A stretch of DNA of 55,748 nt from Deltaproteobacteria bacterium (GTDB lineage Bacteria > Desulfobacterota > Binatia > HRBIN30 > CADEER01): the NCBI GenBank assembly GCA_029262455.1, contig JAJCZJ010000054.1, positions 1 through 55,748 on the forward strand, in the 5' to 3' direction. Shown here piece after piece: positions 25,425 to 35,233 of this stretch. The notes under the pieces were generated by a model. It was not told where the DNA came from and made no database searches. It saw only the letters and a list, made by a program, of their open reading frames with translations. The number at the start of each line of letters is the position of its first letter. Within the stretch, counting starts at the first letter, position 1. Position numbers and translations under genes: made by a program.

Positions 25425-25835
25425 TAACGGAAGAGGCTCCCTTTTTCGCAGAGTCTTCGGAGGAGGCCTGGCCTGCCGAGCCGCGCAACGGATCCGAATC
25501 ACCAATCACGAATCACCAATCACCAATCAGGGTCGGACGGCGAGAAGCTCATCTTTGATCCGCAGATGGCGCAGATGGCCGCAGATAACCATAAACCTAC
25601 AAAACCCATGGAGGGCGAAGCTCCCTTCTTCGCCAAGGCTTCGAAGGCCAGGCCTGCTGAGCCGCGTAGCGGATCCGGATCACCAATCACGAATCACCAA
25701 TCTGGCGTGGACGGCTGGAGGCGCTTCTTCGATCCGCAGATGGCCACCGATGGCCGCAGATAGACGCAGAACCGGCACCCCCGGGAGGGAGAGGCGCCGC
25801 CGAGCCGCGCAGCGGATCCGAATCGCTGAAGGTCT
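25425..25835 (+). repeat. Composite repeat block 7
   Basis: Three copies of the core (about 25478, 25661 and 25801), two of the GATCCGCAGATGGC.GCAGATGGCCG word, the CATGGAGGGCGAAGCTCCC word and CACCCCCGGGAGGGAGAGGCG. This is the last forward block before the defence region. A final AATCACGAGTCACCAGTCAC scrap lies at about 25985-26004. Confidence 0.87.
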
Positions 25836-26220
25836 CTGATCAACGGAAGACGAGCTTCGCTACGCGAGGTCATTTTGAAAACCCTCACCCGCTTCGCGGC
25901 CTCCCGCCTACGCTGGTTCAGCTTCGGTGGGCAGGCTTCCCGTTGGAGAGGCGTTGTTTGGGGCTCACAAAATCCGAGTCAACCAATCACGAGTCACCAG
26001 TCACCTCTAGCTGCGTAACTGCGAACCCGACCCGTGTCTCAGGCCGACCTCGAATTGAATCAGCGACATTGGACGGTCCCACTCCGTCGGCGTTGCAAGC
26101 ACGCCGACTGCCAACGATTCGAGTTGATGCTTCTGCGTGGTTGGAATAGACAGATTCAGCTACCACGTCGTCGTGTCGCCGTGGCTAATTCCTATCGTTG
26201 CGAAGCATTCAGGGGGGAGC
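25836..26220. other. Gene-poor spacer at left edge of defence region
   Basis: About 385 bases with no convincing gene. It contains a CCCTCACCCGCTTCGCGGCC word, a scrap of the AATCACGAGTCACC repeat, then unique sequence leading to the lipoprotein gene, whose ribosome site is AGGGGGGAGC. Possible acquisition junction; no direct repeat or integrase was found. Confidence 0.5.
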
Positions 26221-26790
26221 ATGGCGAGGAGCAGATACGCGGCCGTAGTGATGTTGGGGATACTCGTGTTCGGTTGCGCCGAGCGCGTCCGAATCAAGTC
26301 CTACCCGCCGGGAGCGAAAGCGTTTTTGGACGGGGAATACATCGGTTCGACACCGGCGGTGACGACCATTCCAAGGTCTCAGGTGGGGAAGCCCCACAAC
26401 TGGAAGGTGGAGTATCGCAACTGCGATCCGGCCGAAGGGCAGCTGATCCCGCGCGTAGGTGGCGGCCGCGTGGTTGGATACATTTTCACGCTGGGATTCG
26501 TGGCTCTCTTTAAAGGGCCGCGAGGATTTCCTCCGGTCGAGGCAGCGCTGACCGGCGGAGATTGTGAGACCCGCAGCGAGGCGCGCAGTGAGCGCCGTCC
26601 CTCAGGTATTACGGTTCAACAGATCGTCGGCGATCGCAATCGCCCTGTTGGTAGCAGCGAAGACGGAGTCTCTGAGTCGGAGCGGTTGGCAGAACGCCTC
26701 AAGACATTGCGGGACTTGTACAATCGCAAACTGATCTCACAAGAAGTTTACGAAAGGGAAATGCAAAAGTCGGTCGATGATTTGGAGTAA
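26221..26790 (+). CDS. PEGA/SHOCT-domain lipoprotein
   Basis: 189 residues from ATG 26221 (good Shine-Dalgarno GGGGGGAGC). The lipobox VFGC ends a short hydrophobic segment, so the mature protein would start at Cys19 and be lipidated. Residues 23-45 (RIKSYPPGAKAFLDGEYIGS) are a PEGA-type segment, a small beta-sandwich found in envelope proteins. A hydrophobic stretch near 80-95 (GYIFTLGFVALFKGP) may dip into the membrane. The C-terminal 30 residues (LKTLRDLYNRKLISQEVYE) match a SHOCT helix pair, often an oligomerisation or signal-linked tail. Function is unknown, probably envelope-associated. It is a monocistronic gene at the border of the defence cluster; no sequence feature ties it to defence. 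Confidence 0.8.
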   Translation: MARSRYAAVVMLGILVFGCAERVRIKSYPPGAKAFLDGEYIGSTPAVTTIPRSQVGKPHNWKVEYRNCDPAEGQLIPRVGGGRVVGYIFTLGFVALFKGPRGFPPVEAALTGGDCETRSEARSERRPSGITVQQIVGDRNRPVGSSEDGVSESERLAERLKTLRDLYNRKLISQEVYEREMQKSVDDLE

Positions 26791-26949
26791 CGGGCGGCTG
26801 CTGAAGCCCGATCGAGTTCGAGGTCGCGACGAGCCTAGAGTCATTCGTATCCCTTCACCCTCCGGGAGAAGGCCAGGATGAGGGGATCAAATGAAGGGCG
26901 AAGCCCTCGAAAAGTCGCGCTGAAAGAGCTCAATCGACGTTTGCCCCGC

Positions 26950-27897
26950 TCATACAGTCGTCCTGTCGAGTTGAGCCTCAGATGGGAGGGTGTTCCTGAT
27001 CGCGTTGGTGAGATCGGCGGCTGCGTTGGCCAACGTGTCCCTGGTCCACGGGACTATTAGGTGATTCCTGGTATCGAAATGAACGCGTTTTTCCTCGAGA
27101 TCCGATTTCTCGCAAGTATAGAACACCGGTCGGCCAAGACCCTCGGCGAAGCCCGCTTCGAAATAGGCTCCTAGACTGTTCGTTGTCAGATCGGCGACGA
27201 CGAATCGGGATTTTCTGATCTCAACGCGGATCTTGTTGTCGATCAGTCCTGCCTCCGGGTAGTCGTCCGCTCGAACCAACTCAAAGCCCGCTTGTGCCAC
27301 GGCTGGCTGAAAGCAATCTCGATAGATGTTGTCTAGAGCATCTTCGCCAAAAGCCATCGCCATGAACGCGCGTTTTGAGGAAATCTGGCCAGACTTCAGT
27401 GCTTCGTATCGGTGCCAGCCCTCAAAAGTCAGACTCGCTCCCGGTGGATTGCCTTGGAATAGTTTTAGAGTGCCCGTGTCGCGGAGTTCTTCGGCGATTG
27501 CCAGAACGGTTTTAGCTGTCTTCGCACCCATTATCGCTCGAAGCGGCGTTGGTTCTAGGGGCTTGGAGTCCGAATAGTCGCGAAGTTGGTTGCCAAGCCA
27601 GGTGATGAGGCGATTTGCTTGCTCGTTAGGAGACACGCGGCCGACGTTCTTGTGGGCTTGGATCGTGTCCTTCCACAGGCGGACCGAGTGTGAAGGATCG
27701 GTGTCGTAGGCGGCGCGAATCCAGTGCGAGAGTTCCGTCTTTCCGTCCTCTGACAGAAGCTGAACGTTTGCTAACAACAGGTCATGAAAATTGTATCGTC
27801 CACAGTTTGGGCAAACGACAAACAATGCAAAGTCGTTGCCTTTACTGATCTGCGACGGACTTGTGCAGATCGGACAAGGCGTTGGTGGATCGGCCAT
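26950..27897 (-). CDS. Zinc-ribbon protein with TIR/deoxyribosyltransferase-like domain
   Basis: 315 residues from ATG 27897 (AGGAGG upstream). The N-terminus has a zinc ribbon (Cys 8/11 in CPIC, Cys 29/32 in CPNCG). A helical middle follows, and from about 180 a Rossmann-like domain: AFMAMAFGEDALDNIY, then VRADDYPEAGLIDNKI, RKSRFVVADLTTNSLGAYFE, AGFAEGLGRPVFYTCEK and HFDTRNHLIVPW. The ADLT...AYFEAGFAEGLG segment is characteristic of the nucleoside 2-deoxyribosyltransferase/TIR-like superfamily; its members bind or hydrolyse nucleotides or NAD. The conserved Glu of YFEAG would be catalytic. The gene is 29 bases downstream of an HNH nuclease on the same strand, so both are probably co-expressed. 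A defence effector role is inferred from this context, not shown. Confidence 0.75.
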   Translation of the reverse strand: MADPPTPCPICTSPSQISKGNDFALFVVCPNCGRYNFHDLLLANVQLLSEDGKTELSHWIRAAYDTDPSHSVRLWKDTIQAHKNVGRVSPNEQANRLITWLGNQLRDYSDSKPLEPTPLRAIMGAKTAKTVLAIAEELRDTGTLKLFQGNPPGASLTFEGWHRYEALKSGQISSKRAFMAMAFGEDALDNIYRDCFQPAVAQAGFELVRADDYPEAGLIDNKIRVEIRKSRFVVADLTTNSLGAYFEAGFAEGLGRPVFYTCEKSDLEEKRVHFDTRNHLIVPWTRDTLANAAADLTNAIRNTLPSEAQLDRTTV

Positions 27898-27926
27898 TCG
27901 TTCACCTCCTGTCGTAGGCGCCTCAC

Positions 27927-28859
27927 CTAGCCCAAAAACACCGTATCGGCATGCCACTCGAGAAAATCGCGCCGTGGCCGGTCCCTATCATTCGGTGGCA
28001 GCCAGATCTCCGATCCGCCGAGCTGGTAGTAGTGTTCGCCATCGTCGAAGTCTTCGTGGAGACGCTTGCTGACCTCGATCTTGTGTTCCGGGGTTATCGT
28101 CAGGTAGCCACTGTCGAATAGTGTGTGGACGTCGGATCGCAGTAGCAGTCCGTTGTCGATTCTGTGCTCGCCTTGTTGGGTTACCGGTTTGATGTGGGCG
28201 GCTTGGAGAACTGGCAGGGCCTTCTCCTGTGTCACGGCGCAGCGGCGCTCGTATGTGTCGGTGACGAGCATCCGAAACGAACCCTGTCCCAGTCGGCTGC
28301 GCACCATTCGGGGGTCGCTCCATAGGATTCCCTGTCCGTCTGGGGTTTCGCTGATTTCCTCCGGTGTCGTCCGGTTCGCGAGTCGCTCTTGCACTGCGGC
28401 GTACAGGTCCTTGCCGGTACCGGTAGAGGCGTCGTAACTCTTCCCCTGGACGATGTTGCGCGAGAAATCCGCCGGCGACGGTATCCACTGCTCTTGCGGG
28501 AAAAAGAACGGGTCACGCAGCATGATGCAGCCGATGACGAAGCTCTCGCGCGAATCTGGTGCGACGCGGCGGTAGCCGGCAACGCGGCGGCGCATTCCAT
28601 CGTACGTGGCGACGCCGTTCTTCTCGCCGAACGCTTCCCACGCCAATTCGATCGGGCAGCGCGTGAAGTGTGTAAAGATCCCGCCCCCGGCGATGAAGTT
28701 GAGCGGCGAGTGCAGCTTGAAGAGGAAGAGATCGCCTGGCTGGATGACGGCGAAGTTACGGCTGCCGCTCGGTTGCCAGAAGTTCAACTCGTCGATGTCC
28801 GGCCGCTCGGCGAGGAATCGATACCAGTTGTCATCGGTGACGCCGACGTAGAGCTTCAT
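27927..28859 (-). CDS. HNH endonuclease with PUA/EVE-like sensor domain
   Basis: 310 residues. The first ~115 residues (KLYVGVTDDNWYRFL, ELNFWQPSGSRNFAVIQPGD, LFLFKLHSPLNFIAGGG, IELAWEAFGEKNGVAT) have the strand pattern and FLFK/GGG signatures of PUA/EVE-like domains that recognise modified bases. The C-terminal half is an HNH_2-type nuclease: CAVTQEKALPVLQAAHIKP, then HRIDNGLLLRSDVHTLFDSG. Conserved His, Asn and His make the beta-beta-alpha-metal site look intact. Together this would be a modification-dependent restriction nuclease; the sensing specificity is inferred. It leads a two-gene unit with the TIR/deoxyribosyltransferase-like protein (29-base gap) and diverges from the 29094 gene. 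Confidence 0.85.
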   Translation of the reverse strand: MKLYVGVTDDNWYRFLAERPDIDELNFWQPSGSRNFAVIQPGDLFLFKLHSPLNFIAGGGIFTHFTRCPIELAWEAFGEKNGVATYDGMRRRVAGYRRVAPDSRESFVIGCIMLRDPFFFPQEQWIPSPADFSRNIVQGKSYDASTGTGKDLYAAVQERLANRTTPEEISETPDGQGILWSDPRMVRSRLGQGSFRMLVTDTYERRCAVTQEKALPVLQAAHIKPVTQQGEHRIDNGLLLRSDVHTLFDSGYLTITPEHKIEVSKRLHEDFDDGEHYYQLGGSEIWLPPNDRDRPRRDFLEWHADTVFLG

Positions 28860-29093
28860 GGCTTGGGCGAGAGGGGCGGCCGATCCTTTTGGGAGAGTTG
28901 TTCTGAAAAGCTTCTAGCGAGTGATCACGGCGATGGTCAATCACCAGGCCGTTAAGACTTGCACTTTCGCAAATTCGCCCTACTGCTTCGAAGTCACACT
29001 TGAGGCGGGGCGAGCGCCCTAAACGCAGATGTCTTGCCCGAGGTGCGCGATTGTTGACGGTTGTGGGGTGCCCGACTAGAAGGGGCGACAACT

Positions 29094-29486
29094 ATGGCAA
29101 CTTCGATCGGATCTATTAGCTTTCTTGTCAATGTTCCCAGTGATCAGATGCTCACTGAGTCCGAAGTCGCGGACTTGGAAGCGCAGATTGTCGAGCGATT
29201 CGGAGCACAGCTCAGAGATGGGTTGGGTGGTCGGCTAGAGATTGAAGGCGTTACGAGCCGGCGTGGCTGTTTGATTGTCGAAATAAGCATGTGCGTTGCG
29301 GTTGGGGCGACGATCAAGTTCGTCAAGGACTACCCAGATATTAGAAAAGGCGCGATCCAGTTGGCTGAAGATCTCGATAGCCTCAGGATCAAGGCGCAGG
29401 GATGGGCAAAATCGGTATCAGCCTGGTTCTATCGAGAAGATCTCGTCGAGGAGGTTGACCGAGACGGAAGCAAGGACACCGAATGA
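29094..29486 (+). CDS. Small protein of unknown function
   Basis: 130 residues from ATG 29094. It is not recognised. The N-terminal half is predicted mixed alpha/beta (TSIGSISFLVNVPSDQM, DLEAQIVERFGAQLRD). A moderately hydrophobic segment (GCLIVEISMCVAVGATIKF) near residues 60-80 could be a membrane helix or a buried strand-helix. The tail is helical and charged. It lies between the HNH/TIR-like pair and the giant helicase-nuclease. The 174-base spacer to the latter contains no other gene. Context suggests a defence accessory, but nothing in the sequence shows this. Confidence 0.6.
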   Translation: MATSIGSISFLVNVPSDQMLTESEVADLEAQIVERFGAQLRDGLGGRLEIEGVTSRRGCLIVEISMCVAVGATIKFVKDYPDIRKGAIQLAEDLDSLRIKAQGWAKSVSAWFYREDLVEEVDRDGSKDTE

Positions 29487-29660
29487 CGACGATCGAAGGC
29501 ACTCGCGTATTGCTGCCGCCGCAGGCAGCCTCCGGACCGACTCTCGCTTGAACTTGACAGTGGTCATTGCCCGATATTCCCCGACCCGCTCCAGGCTAAA
29601 GCGATGTTTTCCAGAGAGTTGCGATCGCAATGAACGAACTAGCAATCCGGAGATAGGCCG

Positions 29661-32600
29661 TTGACCACCGAGCCAGACCCTAAGCCAACGTCGTTCTCGC
29701 CAGGCGACCCGCGTCAGGGTGTGGCGCGGAAGACGATCGTCGAGTTGCGGCGGCGACTTCTCGACCTCACGAACCGAAACCAACTTTTGAACTTCCGCTT
29801 CTCGTCGAGGTCGCGCACGCACGTTCGCGTCGTCGACGAACTGCCGGATTTCCTTTTCGGCAAACTCAACGAATCGAAACCGCTGACGTTCCAGGGCCTG
29901 CCTGAACCTGAGACAGCGCCGGCCGATGAGAAGACTCTCTGGTTCTCACAGGCTTTGGCTGGCGCACGCTCTGTCGACGAAGAGTACAGCGTTTCGCTCG
30001 AGAAGCTGGCGGATGATGACGACGAGACCTCGCCGAAAGGTCAGAAGATCGAGCGTGCACTAAAGGATCGGGTGCGTGAACAGCTCGGTATGCCGGTGCG
30101 ACCGGCGCGCGAGACGATGACTCCGGCTGAGTATGCCAAGGCGAAGAAAATTGATCCGGATTACGATCTGCCGCTGCCGGCCGGCGATGGTGAGGATAAG
30201 AAGGCTCACCAGGACAAACTGATTCAGACCTTACTGTTTCCTGACCAGATGGAGCGCAAGCTTTCCGGGGTGCGGGACGGCGCCCGTAGCGCACGGCAGG
30301 AAATGGGTGTTGAGATTCTGTTTGCGGCGTTCGGTTACCTCGAATGGTACGAGTCCCCTGGCAGCAACCGAAAACTGTTTGCGCCGTTGATGCTCCTTCC
30401 GGTCCAGATGGATCGTAAGTTGCTGCGCCACACCTATCGGTACTCGATCTCCGGGACCGGAGACGAAGCCACGGTCAATATCGCGCTGAGGGAACGCTTG
30501 CGGGCTGACTTCGGTTTCGAGTTGCCGGATCTCGAGCCGGACGACACTCCGGAGTCGTATTTGCTGAAGATTGAAACGGCGCTAGCCGACAAATCGGGCG
30601 ACAAGCTGCGCTGGCGACTTCGCCGTTTCGTTGTGGTCGGACTTTTTTCATTTGCACGTCTTGCGATGTACCAGGACCTCGATCCGGAACGATGGGGGGA
30701 GGGCGTGACACTGCACGACCACGCGGTCGCTCTCGCACTGCTCGGCGGAACAGACAAGGGGCAGTCGTTGCTGGCGTCCGACTACGACGTTGATGACCCT
30801 GAGATTGCGCGCAAAGTCCCGCTGTTGATTACGGACGCAGACTCATCGCAGTTCTCGTCGATCGCTGACGTCATGGACGGACGTAACCTCGCGATCAAGG
30901 GGCCGCCGGGAACGGGCAAGAGCCAGACGATAACCAACCTGATCGCAGCGGCGTTGGCAACGGGCAAGACAGTGCTTTTCGTTGCTGAAAAAATGGCTGC
31001 CCTGGAAGTCGTCAAGAAGAGGCTTGACGACGCAGGAATTGGCGACTTTTGCCTCGAACTCCACTCGACGAAAGCTCACAAAAAGGACGTCGTTGAGTCC
31101 CTTAAAGCGCGGCGTGAGATAGAGCGAGTCGTCGTGCCCTGGGTTCTCGAGCAGAAGCTTGAGGCATTGTCGCGCTGTCGCTCCGAACTGACCGACTACG
31201 CGACCGTGATTAATGAACCCATCGGCGATACCGGACTCAGTCTGCACGACCATGTGTGGGCGTGCCTTGCGGCCGGGGATCGCTGTCTCAAAGTCGGGCT
31301 GCCGGAATCCCTCGACAGCGTCGTGCTGGATGACGCCTGGTCTCTGCGCGTCGTCGATTGTGAGCGTCGCAGAGAAACGCTGGCCTCGTTGGAAAACCGG
31401 GTTCGCGCGATCAGGTCGCATGACCGCGATTTGGCAGACCATCCATGGAACGGGCTTCGGGCGGCAACGCTCAATCCGTTCCAACAACAAGAGCTACTCG
31501 GAGACTTTCGCCGCTGGAAGGACGTATTGTCGAGTCTCGAGAGGGGCGTTGCCGAGTTGACCGCGCGATGGGGCATGCCGGAACTGGCGACCCGTAGGCA
31601 TCTGCGCGACTGCCTGGCAGTCGGCGAGGTGTTGGTCGGGGGAGACCCGGCTCTGTTGCGTGTTCTCGAACACCTCCCCGATGTCGACGCGATAGCGCAA
31701 GTGACTCGATTCGTCGAAACGCAGAAGGACTTCCGCGTGGGCGTTGATCGGATCACCGAAGTCGTTGCGATGCCCTTGTCCGCCATCGATCTCGATGCTC
31801 TTGCTCGATTGAGGACATCGGCCCTGCACCTCACTGAATCAGCTTCGTTGGGCAAAGCGCGGGTGGGCAGTCTCTCAGCGGAGGCCGATGCCGACACCGA
31901 ACGCGCTACGGACTGTCGCCATGCGGCGGGGCTCGCCGCGACTGTCTTTGTCGAGGCTGGTTTGATGATTGATCCGACACCGGCTTCGTTGTTGGCGATT
32001 CTCGATGCTTTGCAACTTTGTCGATCGGTGTCGGCAACGGTCATTGCCCGTAGGAGCCCATCGCTCATCGGGCGGGCTGCTGCCGAGACTTTGCAGCAGG
32101 CGCGGACCGAGGCCGACGACATCAAGCGAGCTGCTGCCGAGCTGTCGGAACGTCTGGTTCCGGTCGAGGATGTCGATGCAGCGACGCTTCGTGCGATGGC
32201 CGCGACGGTTCGATCCGCAAGCTTTCTGCAGCGGTGGTTTGGAGCCGAGTACAAGCAAGCGCGCAAGACATGGCGAGCCGCCAGACGTGATTCGGCGCGC
32301 GCCAGTACTTCCGAGATGGCCGAAGATCTCGAGACGGTCGCCAATCTTGTCGTCCGCATCGAGGGGTATCGGCGAAACAACCCTGCGGCGAGAATGTGCA
32401 GCGAATCATTTCGCGGCATCGACACCGACTTTGGCGCTTTCGAAGCTGTCAACCGCTTTGGCGATTCGGTTCACTCACGTTTTGGAGGTATCGAGCCGGC
32501 ACACGTCGCGATTCGAACCTTTCTGCTCGAGGCTCCTAGCGACAAGATCGATCGTATCCTGTCGATTGTTGACGAAGGCACATCGGCTGAGCTCGCGTCG

Positions 32601-34892
32601 CTGCTTGCTTCGGCGCCGGTGGATTTGGGTGAAGTTGGCGTCGGTTTCGAAGAAGTCAAGTCGTCATTTGTCGATCGAGGGCGCGTGTCTGCTGAGCTAT
32701 CGGGGCTGGCTGCGAAACTCTCCGTACAATCCGATGTGACGCTGGAGAACCTTCCGTCGGTCGTATCTCTGGTCGAGCAGACGCTCGAACAGCAGTCTCG
32801 TCTTGAGCATGATGAGTTCATCAGGAATGCCCTCGGTGACGAGCAATTCTCAGGGGCCGATGGCGACTACCCGGTGCTCCCCCTGTCGGTCGAGTCGGCT
32901 CGCGAGATTGTGTCGCGAGCGCCGGTTCCCGGCTTCGCGGCGTGGTTGTTGCAGCCGGGGCTCAGGGAACGCGCTGCGGCTCTGGGAGACACGACGGCAG
33001 CTTGGGCGGAGCAGCTTCAGCGGGAAGAAGATCTCAAGTCCCGCTGCCTGGAAGGTGGAGAGATAGCAGAACGCGAGTTCTTCGACGCCATGCTGCTTGA
33101 GACCAGTCCCATCCATGAGACAGTCGAGCGAATCGGACGTGCAATCGATGCCGAGTCCGAGCTCGAAGAGTGGGTTGATCTGAATCGCCAGAGCGCGAGC
33201 GCGAGTGAGTTGGGCCTCGGCCCGGTTCTGAAGTGTCTGGAAACCGAGGGGCGCGAGCTGGCGAATCTCGGGGACGCTTTCTCCTTGGTTTTTCACCGTA
33301 GCGTACTGCGTACTGCGTACGGGCGGCGCCCGCTGCTGCAGAAGTTTAGCGGGCTTGGTCACGAGGCCGTCCGTCGCCAGTTTGCTCAGTTGGATCGCGA
33401 AACGATTCAGCTCAAGCGCACTGAGCTAGCAGCGCGGCTGTCAGAGGCGACGATCGACGTCGGAAACGGATCGGGCGCGAGATCGACTTGGACCGGACTG
33501 GCCGTCGTCGACAACGAGATCTCGAAGAAGAAGCGTCACATTCCCTTGCGCGACCTGCTGTCGCGGGCGGGACAGGCGATCCAGGACATGAAGCCTTGTT
33601 GGATGATGTCGCCGCCGTCGATCGCGCAGTTTCTCGACCCGACAGGCGTGCACTTTGATCTCGTGGTGATCGACGAGGCGTCGCAGATGAAGCCCGAGGA
33701 TGCTCTCGGCGCTCTTGGGCGAGGACAACAGCTGGTGGTTGTCGGCGACCCGCAGCAGCTACCTCCCTCGTCGTTCTTTGATCGACTCGAGGACGGCGAT
33801 GGTGAAGACGATGCGGACGACCGGATTGACTCGGAATCGATCCTGGATCTCGCGCTGGCGACTTTTCAGCCGGCGCGAAACTTGCGGTGGCACTACCGAT
33901 CGCGGCACGAAAGCCTGATCGAGTTCTCGAACCGCCAGTTTTACGACAACCAGCTCGTTCTCTTCCCAGCCGCGAACGCGCGCGGCGCGGATTTGGGCGT
34001 CGAGTATCGCTTCGTGGAGGGCCGCTATACTCCGCGAATCAGTACCAACCTCTTGGAGCTCAGTGCCGTAGTGGATGCAGCGATCGATTTCATGCGAACC
34101 AGCGCGGCGAACAACTTCGAGCCATTGCGATCGCTCGGGATCGTTACGATCAATCAGGCACAGCGAGACGTAGTTTTAGAAGAGATCGACCGTCGCTGCG
34201 CCGACGACAAGCTCGCCGACGACTATCGCAAGTTTTGGGAGCCGACGCTGGAGCCGCTCTTCGTCAAGAACCTGGAGAACGTCCAGGGTGACGAGCGCGA
34301 CGTGATTTTTGTCAGCACCGTGTACGGGCCCGACGCAACGACAGGAAATGTCGCGCAGCGATTTGGTCCGATCAATTCGCAGGCGGGACATCGACGCCTC
34401 AACGTATTGTTCACGCGCGCCAAGGAAAAGATCGTCCTGTTCTCGTCGATGCGTTTTACCGACGTACGGCCGCGCGAGCAGGGGCACAGAGGTGTCCGCG
34501 TCCTAAAAGACTACTTGAACTACGCTGAGACGGGCCAGATCGACGCCGGTGTACTGAGCGGCCGCGAACCGGACTCCGATTTCGAGAGATTTGTGGCCGA
34601 CGCCCTGCGAGATCGTGGCTATCAGGTCGTTCCGCAAGTCGGAGTCGAGGGCTTCTATATTGATCTCGGGATTATTCACCCGAAGGATCCGACAAGCTTC
34701 ATCCTCGGTGTCGAATGCGACGGCGCGACCTATCACTCGTCGAAGTCCGCGCGGGACCGCGATCGCCTGCGCGAAGAGGTATTGGAGAAGTTGGGCTGGA
34801 GCCTCTACCGGATCTGGTCTACCGACTGGTTCGCCAGCCCGCGCAAGGAAGTGGACCGACTGGTCGCGCACCTCGAGACTTTGGTAGGTTGA
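29661..34892 (+). CDS. DUF4011 / SF1 helicase / Vsr-like nuclease giant protein
   Basis: 1743 residues. The N-terminal DUF4011-type segment (VELRRRLLDLTNRNQLLNFR) is followed by an SF1 helicase split by a ~900-residue helical insert: Walker A GPPGTGKSQT near 414, then far downstream Walker B VVIDEASQMK near 1333, motif III VVGDPQQLPP, motif IV LRWHYRSRHESLIEFSN, motif V NVQGDERDVIFVST and motif VI GHRRLNVLFTRAKEK. The C-terminal ~110 residues are a Vsr/MTES_1575-type nuclease with VEGFYIDLG, GVECDGATYHSSKSARDRDR and a final WSTDWF. All core residues seem present. Large proteins of this type occur in defence islands and are presumed to unwind and cut invading DNA. Start is TTG 29661. Three small or standard defence genes follow on the same strand. 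Confidence 0.9.
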   Translation: MTTEPDPKPTSFSPGDPRQGVARKTIVELRRRLLDLTNRNQLLNFRFSSRSRTHVRVVDELPDFLFGKLNESKPLTFQGLPEPETAPADEKTLWFSQALAGARSVDEEYSVSLEKLADDDDETSPKGQKIERALKDRVREQLGMPVRPARETMTPAEYAKAKKIDPDYDLPLPAGDGEDKKAHQDKLIQTLLFPDQMERKLSGVRDGARSARQEMGVEILFAAFGYLEWYESPGSNRKLFAPLMLLPVQMDRKLLRHTYRYSISGTGDEATVNIALRERLRADFGFELPDLEPDDTPESYLLKIETALADKSGDKLRWRLRRFVVVGLFSFARLAMYQDLDPERWGEGVTLHDHAVALALLGGTDKGQSLLASDYDVDDPEIARKVPLLITDADSSQFSSIADVMDGRNLAIKGPPGTGKSQTITNLIAAALATGKTVLFVAEKMAALEVVKKRLDDAGIGDFCLELHSTKAHKKDVVESLKARREIERVVVPWVLEQKLEALSRCRSELTDYATVINEPIGDTGLSLHDHVWACLAAGDRCLKVGLPESLDSVVLDDAWSLRVVDCERRRETLASLENRVRAIRSHDRDLADHPWNGLRAATLNPFQQQELLGDFRRWKDVLSSLERGVAELTARWGMPELATRRHLRDCLAVGEVLVGGDPALLRVLEHLPDVDAIAQVTRFVETQKDFRVGVDRITEVVAMPLSAIDLDALARLRTSALHLTESASLGKARVGSLSAEADADTERATDCRHAAGLAATVFVEAGLMIDPTPASLLAILDALQLCRSVSATVIARRSPSLIGRAAAETLQQARTEADDIKRAAAELSERLVPVEDVDAATLRAMAATVRSASFLQRWFGAEYKQARKTWRAARRDSARASTSEMAEDLETVANLVVRIEGYRRNNPAARMCSESFRGIDTDFGAFEAVNRFGDSVHSRFGGIEPAHVAIRTFLLEAPSDKIDRILSIVDEGTSAELASLLASAPVDLGEVGVGFEEVKSSFVDRGRVSAELSGLAAKLSVQSDVTLENLPSVVSLVEQTLEQQSRLEHDEFIRNALGDEQFSGADGDYPVLPLSVESAREIVSRAPVPGFAAWLLQPGLRERAAALGDTTAAWAEQLQREEDLKSRCLEGGEIAEREFFDAMLLETSPIHETVERIGRAIDAESELEEWVDLNRQSASASELGLGPVLKCLETEGRELANLGDAFSLVFHRSVLRTAYGRRPLLQKFSGLGHEAVRRQFAQLDRETIQLKRTELAARLSEATIDVGNGSGARSTWTGLAVVDNEISKKKRHIPLRDLLSRAGQAIQDMKPCWMMSPPSIAQFLDPTGVHFDLVVIDEASQMKPEDALGALGRGQQLVVVGDPQQLPPSSFFDRLEDGDGEDDADDRIDSESILDLALATFQPARNLRWHYRSRHESLIEFSNRQFYDNQLVLFPAANARGADLGVEYRFVEGRYTPRISTNLLELSAVVDAAIDFMRTSAANNFEPLRSLGIVTINQAQRDVVLEEIDRRCADDKLADDYRKFWEPTLEPLFVKNLENVQGDERDVIFVSTVYGPDATTGNVAQRFGPINSQAGHRRLNVLFTRAKEKIVLFSSMRFTDVRPREQGHRGVRVLKDYLNYAETGQIDAGVLSGREPDSDFERFVADALRDRGYQVVPQVGVEGFYIDLGIIHPKDPTSFILGVECDGATYHSSKSARDRDRLREEVLEKLGWSLYRIWSTDWFASPRKEVDRLVAHLETLVG

Positions 34893-34913
34893 CACGCGAG
34901 GGAGGGTGAAGGA

Positions 34914-35171
34914 ATGGCGTCAGATACGGACAGGATCGAAGAGCTGTTGGAAACACTGGTACTGCAGAACGAACGAATCGTCGAGAATCTCGAGGAGAGC
35001 AATACGCTCTTGACGCACGTTCGTGACACGTTGGATTGGACAGAAGAATCGTCGTACGGGGGCCAAGTGGTCGGCGCCTTGAACTGGGTCAACGAGACCT
35101 CTTTCGCGAAGCAGGTCCTAGATGCTTTGGAAGAGATCCAGAAATCTCTTTTCGCCCTGGAAATTCGGTAA
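34914..35171 (+). CDS. Small coiled-coil protein after helicase-nuclease
   Basis: 85 residues from ATG 34914, with GGAGGGTGAAGGA just upstream and only 21 bases after the helicase-nuclease stop. It is Glu/Leu-rich with heptad-like spacing (RIEELLETLVLQNERIVENL) and contains two related segments, ESSYGGQVVGALNWVNE and ETSFAKQVLDALEEIQ, suggesting an internal duplication. It has no known family. The tight spacing argues for co-translation with the giant protein, perhaps as an assembly or inhibitory partner; that is inference. Confidence 0.65.
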   Translation: MASDTDRIEELLETLVLQNERIVENLEESNTLLTHVRDTLDWTEESSYGGQVVGALNWVNETSFAKQVLDALEEIQKSLFALEIR

Positions 35172-35233
35172 TGGGCCAAATCAATCCCGAGGCTGCCGCC
35201 TTCCGCCCAGCGACGGGGAAGGAGTAAGCAGTC

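Noticed and set aside
29554-29580. TTGACA...TATTCC as a promoter for the helicase-nuclease
   Set aside because: Spacing is 15 bases and the -10 is weak; too little to call.
31196-32452. 418-codon minus-strand frame inside the helicase-nuclease
   Set aside because: Ser/Arg-rich low-complexity shadow with no family features.
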